Source of the DNA: Blastomussa wellsi
Taxonomy: Eukaryota; Cnidaria; Anthozoa; Scleractinia; Plerogyridae
Assembly (NCBI GenBank): GCA_947652115.1
Contig: OX393568.1
Location: 20,132,621-20,196,620 of the forward strand
Length of the DNA stretch: 64,000 bases
Reading direction: 5' to 3'
Of the stretch, positions 13,501 to 27,820 are shown one piece after another; the stretch's first letter is position 1, and each line of letters begins with the position of its first letter. The translations under genes and the position numbers were made by a program. Below the pieces are notes generated by a model that worked only from the letters and a program-made list of their open reading frames with translations, was not told where the DNA came from and ran no database searches.

Positions 13501-16226
13501 AGCAATGATTTCCATCGCTATCTATTCAAGGGACTTGTTGCTGCCGCAATGTTGACCTCGTTGTCGCAATTGTAAGCCAATTTCCTCTGACAACAGTTTT
13601 TATGCGTTTTTATTATCCAGCAATAAATCACATAGAAATTTATTTAGTAGCACAGAAAAACGTATCGAACACCAACAAAGCTATCTTTTAACTGGTCAGA
13701 GGTTTCGCTAATTTCAGATCGGGACCGTTTACGATACGTTTTTTAAACAATCCCGTCCGTCTGGATGTGCTTGAAACTCTTTAACTTTTTATATACTGTA
13801 GCTTCTAGATAAACCAATCCTTGAAATTTGTTTCCTTTCATAGTATTCGCAAAGGGCCATCGAGACTTTTGCAATTTAGAAAGATATTTTATTGAATCCA
13901 AAATATCAAATGCAGAAAAAACATAAAACCGTTTTCTGTCTAATTATAACACAATTAACTTTCTTCAACTTTAACTACAAATTCGGCTGTGTTCGAATGG
14001 AAATCGGTGAATCTGATTCGCTGATAGAAAAGGATCGCGCGCGTGGCTCTCTGAAGGCACGATTTATCTTGATTTTTGGCTTAATATATAGTTCACAGAA
14101 AACTCGGAGCCTTTCAATTGTTAAGTTGGATTGCCTGATCATAAAAGAGTTTGCCTAGGATCAAAATGTGGATCACAATACATTTTTAGAAACACGTACG
14201 TGCATACCTTTTCGGAAATGGTCGCAGGTGTTGGGAAACCCCGAATGTGTGACGTCGTTTCCTCCGTAAAAAGATGCGGTGGTCAACGTGCTGACTTCAC
14301 CACAAGAACCAACAAAGGGCTTAACACTAAGTGTCACCGCTCTTCTTCGGTCTTTTAGATTCCTTTCAAAATTTTGTCACCGTTATAAGCAATAGATTTA
14401 TCGGAAATGTTCATTTCTTTTAATTCTGACATATTATCATTGGGTTACTTCACAACGATTCCTTCGTCGTCAAAAATATTTATATTAAAAATTTCATTTG
14501 CAAAAAGTTGTGAGAAGTTTGTAAAGGAACTGTTTAAGCACCGTACAAATTTATTCCTGTCACTGCAGATCTGTTTCTTTGCTTAATTGTTCCGTCGTTG
14601 GTACAGGTTCTAAAGTGCGTTTCATGACAGAAGCAACCGTGATTTACAGCGTTGCCCAGATAATTAGAAAAGAAAATCTCAACGCCTGGCCCCTTTTGAA
14701 GTTTAAAATCGCAAACGATAGACAGTCCTTCAAGCCTAGCCACGCAGGGAAAATGCTTTAAACACTATTGTACTCAAAGCTTAATCAAAGCGAGGGCTAA
14801 ACGTATAAATAATCAGAAGTAGATTAAAGCTAAATTGTTTCTTCACGCCGAGAGGAAAAACACTTGAACAAGAGGAAGAAGTTTATCGGCAATCAGCTTA
14901 TAAAACAATTGTGTAGTACATGGCGAAAAATAAACAAAAAAATAAGAAAGCATCTTCTTCTTCTATTTCATTATGGGTTATTAGATCGTCTAAAGATTAG
15001 CCCCCTAGAGAAAGTAGACATGTTTACAGTACTGTCTAACCCCTTGAACTCGAATGTTTCCCACGCGGTGATGGAAAATTAAACGGCCCAATTAGATGGG
15101 CACATGTCGAGAAGTACAATACGTTCTTAAACGCTTCCGGAAGTGATGCTAGTTTAAGGGATTAAGTGGCAATAATAAAGAAATTTAATAAAAGTTTCGT
15201 ATACTCCGACCGAGACTAAACGAAAAAAACTGAATTTGCTTTTTGGGCCCACCACAAATTGTGTTGATGTGTGCACCATTTAAGGATGTCTGTTCTACCC
15301 CGGTAAACGATTAAACCCAGCATCTAAGGTTTTGAAAGACACAGGTTGGCTTAAATCTGGTCAATTTTCTACACGATATGGGTTGACAAACCCTAAACAA
15401 GTTTGATATCCGACGCAATATAAATACGCACCGCTATTTACCGACAATGTTCTTAGAGGGAATAATTGTTTAAAATAAACCAAGACAGTGACAAAACGTC
15501 GCTTATGCTGCTTATGTAACGCGTTAATTACGAATAAAACGCTTATCAAACATAGAATTTAGACAGCCCTTTATGGCTGCGGCTATTACGCATAAAATTT
15601 CATGGACTAAAGCCACCTAAGATTATCATGTCTTTCATACTTTCATTATGTCATTAAAAACAAAAACAAAACGCAACATTTCTAAATTCTATTGAACTGT
15701 ATGCTAACGCGAAAGCCTTCCAAAGGAAACACGTCCGTCCAAGTCCCTTTTTCTTCTCATCGCACCGATCAGTAAATGACAAAGTCGCTCCAAGCTCTCC
15801 AATTGTGTTGAGTGACTGTATGAAATGTATGTGCTAACGAAATAAAATAAAACATGGGAAGTGAGAGAGTGACAGTAAGGGTGAGAGACCCTTATCTTCT
15901 TTTGCCCGTACTTATACAAACCATGCAAGACATTGCGTTATTCTGCCTAGGTGATTTGATTACCAATTGGACTCCGTCTATTCAAGTTAAAAAGGTTTAT
16001 CTTGACTATCCATGTTTTAGACACTTTTGGACCAACCATTTTTCGTAACTTGGTTATCGTTTCTACTTTCTATGTTCTTTGCCCTTTTCATGCTGCCTTG
16101 AGAGAAACCTTTTTGACACCATACCAGATACTTTTTGGCGGAATTTTGAAAGCTGAATGGGCATAGAGACGAATTGTGTTATTTCACATTATAATCATTT
16201 CATCGGGCCTTTGTGGCGTATTTTAC

Positions 16227-16248
16227 GGGCTAAAATATATTTTAGCCC
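16227..16248. repeat. Perfect 22-bp palindrome
   Basis: GGGCTAAAATATATTTTAGC followed by CC reads the same on both strands. The GGGCTAAAAT core recurs in the arms of the foldback element at 16751-16911, so it is probably the collapsed centre of a related element. Confidence 0.6.
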
Positions 16249-16750
16249 GCCGCGTGAACCAATCAGAAAACAAGAAAGTGAAGATGCCAGCCAATCAGAA
16301 TTGAAAACCATGGAACAGTTCGCGCCATTTTCTTGCTCGCTAGCAACTCTCCAAGCTCCGATTGACTCAGTTGAGGCTTTTCCATCTGCTGTTCTTGAGC
16401 GCTACAAGGAAAAAACGGCTTAAATGCCTAACAATGAAGCAAATTCTCACTCTTCTCAGCTGCTAGATGAAGAGCAATTTATTTACGGAAACTCGAAGAA
16501 GAATCCAAGCAGCCGAACTGAAGTGAACGTAAGTTTGTTTTCATCGAGCGAAACTCGTTCAATGCCAAACTGCCAGCTCAGTAAGAAACGTAGAGCAAAT
16601 TTTGTTCTAACCGTTAAACATGATTGAATTTTGAGGTTTTCTGGCAAGGTTCGCCTGATTTGCGATCAAAAATAAACGCCGGCTAACTGCCGGCAGTGTT
16701 GAAGATATTGCCTACTGTCTTTGAATGCTGTTCTCAATACCCTCTGAAAT

Positions 16751-16911
16751 TATTATAATAGTAATAGAGTTGATGTTCTTGGGCGTAAATATGTTTTTGG
16801 CCCTCCTCATAGCTCATTTTAGCCCTGGCCTACGGCTCGGGCTAAAATGAGCCTGAGTCGAGCCAAAAACATATTTACGCCCGCGAACATCAACTCTATT
16901 GTTATATTATA
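16751..16911. repeat. Foldback (MITE-like) element, ~160 bp
   Basis: Nearly perfect inverted repeat. ATAGAGTTGATGTTC and GGGCGTAAATATGTTTTTGG are mirrored by CCAAAAACATATTTACGCCC and GAACATCAACTCTAT. The centre is GCTCATTTTAGCCC / GGGCTAAAATGAGC. The arms differ at few positions, which suggests recent origin. Confidence 0.8.
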
Positions 16912-17370
16912 GAGATTTTCATTTGAGTGTCGAAAGCAATTTGCCTTTGCCTTGGTTCTGCGTTATTTTTGCTCAGTGATTGGTTAAAAAAATCACTAGC
17001 TAATTCTCGACCAATCATTTCTCTTGGAAGTATACCAAACCAACCGTAATTCTTTCACTGGCCACGCCAGCTTCATGTATTTGTATCAAGTTTTGATTGG
17101 TTTACTCGATTGTCCGCATCCGTCATGGCTAGCCAGCGCGTTTATGGGGGTTTGGTTTAACGACAGTCAAGGATAAATTTCTCACGAAACTAAACTCTAT
17201 TTTCACAGGCATTGCATTACCAAAGAATACAGTTATTCAAGCGAGAGAGATCTACATTGCAAAGATGAAGAGGTGAGGGGAAGATTTGGTTCTCGCTTAC
17301 TCTTTTTCTTGGCTGGTGTAGCTTCAGTGTATCATGCAATTGACCCACCTGGCATGGAGCAGTCTAATAC

Positions 17371-17533
17371 TCCATTTCCGAGTTGCCTTCTGCCTCTTTT
17401 TCAAAACGAGTCTAAATGCGAAACCATTCATTTGAAAATGTGTGTTGCAGGTAAAACACATTTTCATATGAATGGTTTCGCACTTAGACGTGGTTTTAAA
17501 TTGATGCAAAAGAGAACTCAGAAAGGCCTATTT
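17371..17533. repeat. Foldback element, family A copy 1
   Basis: ATTTCCGAGTTGCC...CGAGTCTAAATGCGAAACCATTCAT at the left is mirrored by ATGAATGGTTTCGCACTTAGACG...GAACTCAGAAAGGCC at the right. A better preserved copy lies at 46531-46717, so the family is mobile and multi-copy. It has no coding capacity. Confidence 0.75.
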
Positions 17534-18027
17534 GGACTCTGCGCTCTTCACAGACTCTAAGACTACAAGTTCCTTTAGAAAAGGGGACTTGTCAGGACAC
17601 TGCGGCCGCCGTTTTTAACAGTCCTCGTGAAATGTTTAAGACATGCGATCATTTTAGACTGTTTGAGTTGCGTGTATTCAAATTCTTAAGAACCGCGCCA
17701 TCGCACGTCAATAATATTTTGGCACATTTCTGAGTCGTTTTTATAATAGTAAAAAAGTTTTTAATCGATTTTTAAAAACAGACACAGATTGAGTGTTTCT
17801 TATTTCATATGGCAAAGCATTCCATAATATTGGTCCTGCTTCGGAGCCGGAAAGATCTTGCGCCATCTGTTTGAAATCAAATTATAAGACGAACTGTCCA
17901 ATAAAACCTGATCATACAATATCAAATTATCGCAATGGTCTTCAGAATATATTGTTTTCGATCGACGCATGTAAATACAACTAAACACAAATCCAAAAAT
18001 TACGTGGCTGTCAATGTGTGGCATCAC

Positions 18028-18090
18028 TGCCTATAGTTGGTAGAGCATTGCACCGGTACCACAGAGCTTGCGGGTTTGAATCTTGGATTG
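18028..18090 (+). repeat. tRNA-like, probably SINE-derived segment
   Basis: TAGTTGGTAGAGCATTGCAC resembles a polymerase III A box in a tRNA D-arm; GCGGGTTTGAATCTT about 30 bp later resembles a B box. The flanks do not pair as an acceptor stem, so I do not call a functional tRNA. A decayed tRNA-derived SINE is the best reading. Confidence 0.45.
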
Positions 18091-18210
18091 TTTTAAATTG
18101 ACTACGAAGTAAAAAAATAAGTTGAAGTTCATTTGAAAGCCCTTTCAAAATGAAGAAGAATGGTGTTTTCCATTGAGTAGCATCTTCTTTCGTTCCAGAA
18201 ATATTCACGT

Positions 18211-18960
18211 TTTTGTATTATGCAAATTAGATAACTGATGACGTCATAAGTGGTTTCAGCATCGGATTAAAGGACAAAATGAAGAATATCTCTGGAAATA
18301 ATGAGGCAGTGCAGTTGAAACTTGGCAGCAGAATAGTCCATTTTACAGTTCTGTGAATTGTAACCAGGCCTCTGTATGAAAGCGAGGCTCAGGGTGACCT
18401 TGTCATGATAGAGACCAGAAACTATTTAGCATAACAACAAAACGATTTACATATCAAAAGCAAGAGGGTTTGTATCTGTGCAAGGTCATCATCAGCCTCA
18501 ATTCCACTCAAAGGCTTGGTAACTAAGCACAGAACTGTAAAATTGTAGCCTAAGAAATAGTACACCTCATGGTGCCTATTTTGATGTTGCTGTGGCAACA
18601 CTTTTGGTTGCAGATCTCTTTTATGCGGTAGTGACAATCATTGTTTTTTATCTTTACCATACATCACCCACTTCCTAATGGTAATAAGGAGCCTAGTGAA
18701 TGTGGACATTGTGTGTTTCGAATGGGACAGTGTACTTCGTTCAGAACCACAAATGGAAATAACACATTCAAAGAGGAAAGAAACTGGAACCAAGATACAT
18801 CAAAATAGGCACCATGTGGTTTATTTCTTAGGGAGCAATACTGGTTCCAAATTTCAACTCCATTGCCTTATTTGTTCGGGCACATGTTTCATTTTGTGTT
18901 TTGCGTACATACTGAAACCACTTATGACGCCATTAGTTATCTAATTTAAATGATACAAAA
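18211..18960. repeat. Long foldback element, ~750 bp
   Basis: The left end (TTTTGTATTATGCAAATTAG, ATAACTGATGACGTCATAAG, TGGTTTCAG) is mirrored at the right end (CTGAAACCACTTATGACG, CCATTAGTTATCTAATTTAA, ATACAAAA). Matching continues inward with decay: ACAAAATGAA, GAGGCA(G/A)TG.AGTTGAAA, then CTAAGAAATA and GGTGCCTATTTTGATG at 18565-18583 versus CATCAAAATAGGCACC at 18798. The arms reach at least 300 bp each. No transposase frame is visible. Confidence 0.75.
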
Positions 18961-19687
18961 ATAGGTCGGCAATGCGTTCATGTGTGGCTGTCAAAAGTCC
19001 TTGTGATCAGGCTAAACTTGAATTATTGTGAAAAACCACAGGTGACCCAAATGCTGTATATTGTTATAACATTTAACAAAAATACTGTTACTTACCTGCG
19101 TTCCTGTGTCTTTTTGAGTCGTTTTGGAAGGGATTTTAATCAGAGCGAAGAAGGTTTATCTTGCGGGTCCGTCACTTCGTAAATACAATGCGCCGATTAC
19201 GTCTCAAATTTCCATTATCATTATTAACTGTTAACTCACCTCTCGCGGCCGTTAAATTGAAACCCGAGATTCCCCCGAGGTGAGTTAATAGTTTATGACA
19301 GGAGCTGTTTATGATGATAATGGGAACTTCAGGCGGCAAGAAAATGGCAAACTTCAAAACATAAAGTAAAATGAGTGGAATTTTAAGGATTGGCTGAGGC
19401 AACTTTCTATTTCTACCCATCAAGAGTTAGCAAAATCTGATTGAGATATTTAGAATAATTTTAGCGTATTTTGATAAGTACAAAGCAGTGAGAGATGATA
19501 ATTTTACTAGAGTCTCGTCTCTGTCAGCTAATCGAGCCTATAATCATGGCACGTACGAATATTACATTCATCTGCTTCGTTGTCGTGTTAATCAAGCACT
19601 AAATTGCAATTAATAATAGCTCTAAATAAATATTTTCTTCTCTCGGCACTTCTGCAAGTGAAATAAGAAATTTAATGAGATCACGAT

Positions 19688-20020
19688 TTATCCGGCGAAC
19701 TATCGATTTCTTTAATCTCCCGATAACTCGGACCTCTCCGGCGAACCCTCGATTTCCCGAATCTCCCGATAACTCGGACCTCTCCGGCGAACTCTCGATT
19801 TCCTGAATTTCCCGATAACTCAGAGTCTCCGGCGAACTCTCGATTTCCCTAATCTCCGGATAACTCGGACCTCTCCGGCGAACTCTAGATCTCGATTTCT
19901 CGAATCTCTAGATAGCTCGGACCTCTCCGGCGAACTCTCGATTTCCTGAATCTCCCGATAACACGGACCTCTCCGTCGAACTCTCGATTTTTCGAATCTC
20001 CCGATTGCTCGCCCACTGCC
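19688..20020. repeat. 46-bp minisatellite, about 7 copies
   Basis: The unit has the core TCCGGCGAACTCTCGATTTC followed by (C/T)(C/T)GAATCTCCCGATAACTCG and GACCT. The core starts near 19692 and 19738, giving a 46-bp period, and repeats with substitutions and one ~6-bp insertion until about 20017. Because 46 is not a multiple of three, the arginine/glutamate-rich open frames across it are artefacts of the repeat. Confidence 0.85.
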
Positions 20021-23000
20021 GACAATTTTAACCCAAAATTTCTCACACACTTCCTGATTTCTCGAAGCAAGTTTAGTTTGCCTAGCTTGGACGTTGAATA
20101 TTATTGCTGATAAGCGTTGGTAATCTGGCAGTTGGGTCTTGTCTTCTAGTTCAGTTATCCAGCACGTGTTTTTAACGAATATTTTTTTCTTTGTTTTTAT
20201 TTTTGTATTGACCTATTTCATCCTGTGGCTTCCAATTTAAAATTCTTTTGTATACATTTAAATTAGCCTTGCTAACCTCGTTGGAAAATAAAAATTCTTT
20301 TGATTTACCAACTCATAAACGAGGTTTGAAAGGCTAATTTAAATAAACACAAAAGAATTTAAAATTGGCAGCCATTTATGAAATGGGTTTATAAAGTATG
20401 TGTTCATGTTGCTGAGCAACAAAACCATTATGATAACTTTGATTGTGGACTTTTTTGTGGACGGTGTGTGGAAAGTTAATAAGGACATACTAACTAAATG
20501 GTTGATTATCCGTTAGTGCACATGAAGCAAAATGCTCGTGCTATGGAACAGTTTGGGGTAAAATTGCTGAGATTTATACGTCTTTGGCAATGTGCCACGA
20601 AAAAAAAAAAGTGGTTTCTCATTTAAAAGCAGGCAACTGAAAGGGCGCCCACGTTATCACGGAAATAAAGTTCTTTGTAATTTATTCCACCAAAGATGCC
20701 CTGTCTTTCTGAAACGTTGACGTTTTTGTCTGGATTAATTTTAAGCTTTGAAACATTTTCAAAAGTCGCTTCTTTATTCAGTTTATTGCTTTTCGTTACT
20801 TTTGAAATTTACGTCCGAGTGAACTAGGAAGGCCTTTCGTGCGATAAATTAAATCGATAAGCTTGATTACACTTTGGTTCGACTGATATCTTTTGTGTCC
20901 AGCCATCTGTGCGGAGGTCAAACCGTCTAAGCACCAAAACGATATTTTTGGACAATGGTACGAGTTAATTAAAATCGATCGAAACATGAAAGTTGGTATT
21001 TTGCATGAAACGTGAGTTGGTGATTTGCACCATTTGCGGACAACGAATTAAACCAAATTCATGGCAAACCCTTACTTGCTTGCAAGCTACACACCAGTAC
21101 TGTAAGGAAACTTGTTAGAAATTGTATATTTTATAACAAAGACAAATTATATTTCTTTGAAGTATTCTTATCGCCTAACATTTATCGATTTAACTTATTT
21201 ACGCCATACGGTAACAACTTAAAATGGATACAACTGTCTAAGGTAAAATTTTGCCTCAGCCTTGAATATGACTTCTATGGCATCTAAAAGATGTCTTAAC
21301 GGTACGCTTTACCTTTGTATTGGCACAACTAGATTATGCAATTCATTTTCCGTATTACTGATTGCATGGACCACCGCGTATGGAAATTTCATCATCACCA
21401 TCTGAAATGTTGTGGCTCCTGTTTCGACTATTTTAAAAATAAATAAATAAACTAGAAAATCTGAAGCAAACTTCTTTAGTGCATGTCACATTATTGCCGC
21501 CATCGTTAATTTACCGTCTTTTTGTTTTTGTATATTCTAACTGTCAACCAAGGAAATTTAGCCAAAAAATCTGGCAAAATTTATGAATGGTATTCAGAAG
21601 CTTTATTTTTATTTGACTGAATACGGTTGACAAACATAATTCCTTCTGTTGCTAATTAGAAAAGAGTTGACACTTTGGCTTCGTTTTAATTATTTACAAA
21701 ACGAAAATCAGTTATGCTAAAAATGTCGGCCCTGGCATCCGGCCCATAGTCGAACGATTCATTTGCTGGCCTGAAACTTTACCGATTACCATTTTTTAAG
21801 CTTTTGTTGGGTGTGTTTTTAAAAGTTCATGGTATCTGCATTGCAGATATGATGTTTTCCAGGCATCAACTGAATACGGGGGTGCGAGACAATTGGTTAG
21901 TTTCTGGTTCAGGGCTTGTTAACCACATTTGTAGACGAGACATGTTCATCGACGGCATCATTATAAAATTACTCACAAAGTACGTTGGAGGAGGGTATTG
22001 AGCTTCAACCAACATCTTTTGTTGTACGTGAAATAATAACGATATACATTTTATCGATACATTAGCAGAACAAACAGCAGATGCTTCTTTTTCGGTCCAC
22101 TTTAAGTCGCCTGTTATTACCCGTCAGGCAATAAATGCGTTCAGATTTTGGAGACCGTCCAGTTAATTAACTTCATAAAGCAAACCGACTGAATTAAATT
22201 GAAACTTTTCTTTCCAACCAACTCAGCTGCTTTGTATGCATTAGCCTTAAAGATCCACTATTATTGTGTGCTTTAAATATGAATGAATCGTTCTACCGAA
22301 TGTATTTCCGATAATATTTGGTATTATTTCATTTACATTTATATGAAAAAATGTCATTGCTTTTTTATGTAAAATATATAGCTGTGTATTTATATATTAT
22401 ATTTTATTCTCTTGTGTCAAACAAAACGAAATATAAGCTCTACCAAACGAAATTTCCAGGTAATCTTTATTTGTCTTGTCGATATTCTTCATCATAATTC
22501 AAAAGGTATCACGTATGTTACAAAGTAAAATTTAATTTGTCAAAACAACTTTAAAGTGACAACTGATAAAGGTTCTGTTTAGAATAAAATTCTATCGTAT
22601 ATTTATCGTGAATGAGTAAAGTTGACCTGTTAATGAAAATATATTTCGGCGGATAACTCAAAAGGCAAAACCGAGTAACATAGCTTGGTGAGAAAACTTA
22701 CCACAGTGGACAGTTGAAAGAATTCTGAAGTATTTGAATTGAGAAAATTTAAAACGTTATATATAGTTGAGTGCTCGTGAGAAATCACCGACAAATCGGT
22801 CACAGAAAATATACTTATCTATTCTGTGAAATTCCATAAAAAGAAACGATATTCTGTAAAAAGACTCCTTGCTTTGCAAATTTTAAATAATACTTATTGT
22901 TGAACTTAAGTTGCGCTAATTATTCGCTTTGCGCCTAATGTTTAATAACTAACCAAAAAACATACGTAGAGGTGTAATTAAACATAAGTTTGGCAGAAAA

Positions 23001-25233
23001 AGCAAATATATCATCTTGACCTTATTGACAACCAGTTCGGAAAAGACCCTTTTGTTTAAAAGCGATTTTTCTTGACACCATGAGCGTTAGACGCAAATTT
23101 AACATCAACTTTAGTGAATCCAATTTACACGCTCAACATAAAGGATGATTTGCAAATGTGTGTGATAAAAATCCTGATTTCCATAGCAAACCAGATGTGT
23201 ATATTATCACAATCCATTATATTATTGCCGAAACTAGCGGAAATGTGAACGAAAATGCGAAATAATTGTTGCACAATGGCGGTACCTCGGAATCGCCCAA
23301 CAAAGGTATTAAATTTTTAAGCAAATCAGCAAAAATATATTAAAGAATCAACATTGTTCCAATCTTTGAATAATCAGCAATCGTTTGACGAATCTCTCTT
23401 CCAAATGAATCTGATACGATTAAAAAAAATATATCTCAATTTTGAAAATGTTCAATACAATCGCTGCGATTGTGGCGATCACTGTTCGCGTTTTTTTTTT
23501 TTCTTTCGTCTTCTTTCCTGGAAATTGCACAAATTAATCTCAGATATCAAAGATTGATATCTTTGCGTTCATGTCAACTTACAATAAACGAAGATGGTCT
23601 CACGACAATTCAGAAAGAAGCCCTGTATATTTTAAGAATCTTCAGTTTTGTTCTTGTTTAGCCAAGAGGAAAACTGAGCATAACGTTTGTTTGTTAATTG
23701 CACATTGCAGCAATACTTGTCAAACATCTCGCTTGGCCTTTGAAAACGTCAAAGTGATTCCGTGAGGAATCCACCTCCGCAGAAAGTAGGCAATTGACTT
23801 TTTTTTACAGAAGACGTTTGGTGGACAACTTTGATGTATTTATCTTTTTTATCAGATACATCACAGTAATGGCCCTATTTAGCCGCACCCGTCCGGCAAA
23901 CTGCGAATATTTATCGCTTTTTGACATCCAAAGTCAATAGAATTTTAAAACAGTTATTTTGAATATCTGTCAAGACAATTTGCATTTTCTTTTTTTTTTC
24001 TTTCTGTCTAAAATGGTAACACAAGCAAACCAACAGAAATGTTTAATCTTTTTTCGTAAAAGAAGCAAGACGCAAGTAGTCATCGAAGATCCTTCGAAAT
24101 CGTAGCGCTTTGAAGCGGTTCTTTTGCGGGCTGAAGGAAATTATACAATAGACTTCTTTCCTTTGTCTTACTATGTGAAAAGAGTGAATTAACACACAAA
24201 AACTGCGCACAACATTTAGTCTTTTATTGACTGTACAAACTTAAATACAGCTGAAAATTCCCAGGGCGAAACAACGCGGCCTCTAGAGGTTACATTAAAA
24301 TATTGTTGGTGCTGCGGCCTCGCAGTCGGCCATTTAGAATTCAAAGTAGTCTGTTTGAAAAGCCCACTTAAGGGAGCGTACTTTTCAGAAGGGTCTGTCA
24401 AGATTACACGGGCGTGTCGCTTATAAATACATGTAAGTTGTGACTTCTCACAGCTAAGATTAAAAGCAAAGACTTATTCATTTCAGTCAGTACTTTTCAA
24501 CAGCTCATCTTCTTATACAAGAATAGTTTAATATTACCTTAATAACTTAGTCAATGTAGTTCGGGATTAAGAAGCGAGAACTACACGGGCGCGAGACAAA
24601 ACCATTATTAGAAAACGCTTATAACCGGTATCAAAACGTTCTTAGCTGAATGAGTAGATAGATTTACGCGAATTAACTTCGGCAAATATACTCAGCTTGT
24701 TCGTTTTGCCCACAAAAATTATGCGCCGAAAGTCTGCTAAGAACAAAAGAGAAATTTGAATGTCGGTGAAGCGTGGTCCGTTAAAACGTCTACTTAGAAT
24801 ATTGAGCAATAACGCATTCTCACCAAGAAAGAATTGGATGTCCTTTAAAACTTTTTTTATAATTTCAACTACTTTTAGCACTTTGTTCTTCTCAGAACTA
24901 ACATGACAGTCTTTTCTTTACCTACTTTAAATACATTGAATCTTGTAACTAAAACCTTTTAATAATTTGTATTCAGCATTCACTAAAACACCCAAACTTC
25001 AGCTCAGTAGATTGAATCTATTAACTTCAAGATATTGCTTTTGCTTTTTAATTACACTTTGGTGCTGACTTCGGTTTTAAACCTTTGAATCAAAGTTAAA
25101 ACATGTTCCAAACTGTCCTGTGTTTAGCAAACGCTTTTCCGACAAAAAGCACCTTAAAAACAATGTTTTTAAAAACTCTACTGTTCCGTGCAATCGCACG
25201 AGGAACCCCATTCTTAGATATTGTTTTACAGGG
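20021..25233. other. Non-coding stretch downstream of Pitx
   Basis: No gene is supported on either strand. It holds one foldback element at 20212-20387 and otherwise AT-rich single-copy-looking DNA. Being between two homeobox genes, it may carry enhancers, but I can name no motif. Confidence 0.45.
20212..20387. repeat. Foldback element, family B copy 1
   Basis: CCTATTTCATCCTGTGGCTT plus CCAATTTAAAATTCTTTTGT and AAATTAGCCTT at the left mirror AAAGGCTAATTTAAATAAAC, ACAAAAGAATTTAAAATTGG and CAGCCATTTATGAAATGGG at the right. CTCGTT marks near the centre and the TTCTTTT/AAATTAGCC order match the element at 55742-55913, so the two belong to one family. Confidence 0.75.

Positions 25234-27820
<2,587 letters not shown>

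Larger units (their letters stand above)
7549..18027. other. Long non-coding stretch upstream of the Lys50 homeobox gene
   Basis: No multi-exon model or domain-bearing frame was found on either strand; open frames are short and not domain-like. It could hold a missing 5' exon of the Lys50 homeobox gene and its regulatory elements, but I cannot point to a specific site. Foldback elements near 16.2, 16.8 and 17.4 kb are listed separately. Confidence 0.45.

Noticed and set aside
19820..20070. Arg/Glu-rich open frames on the minus strand
   Set aside because: They lie wholly within the 46-bp minisatellite; the apparent protein repeat is produced by the DNA repeat, whose period is not a multiple of three.
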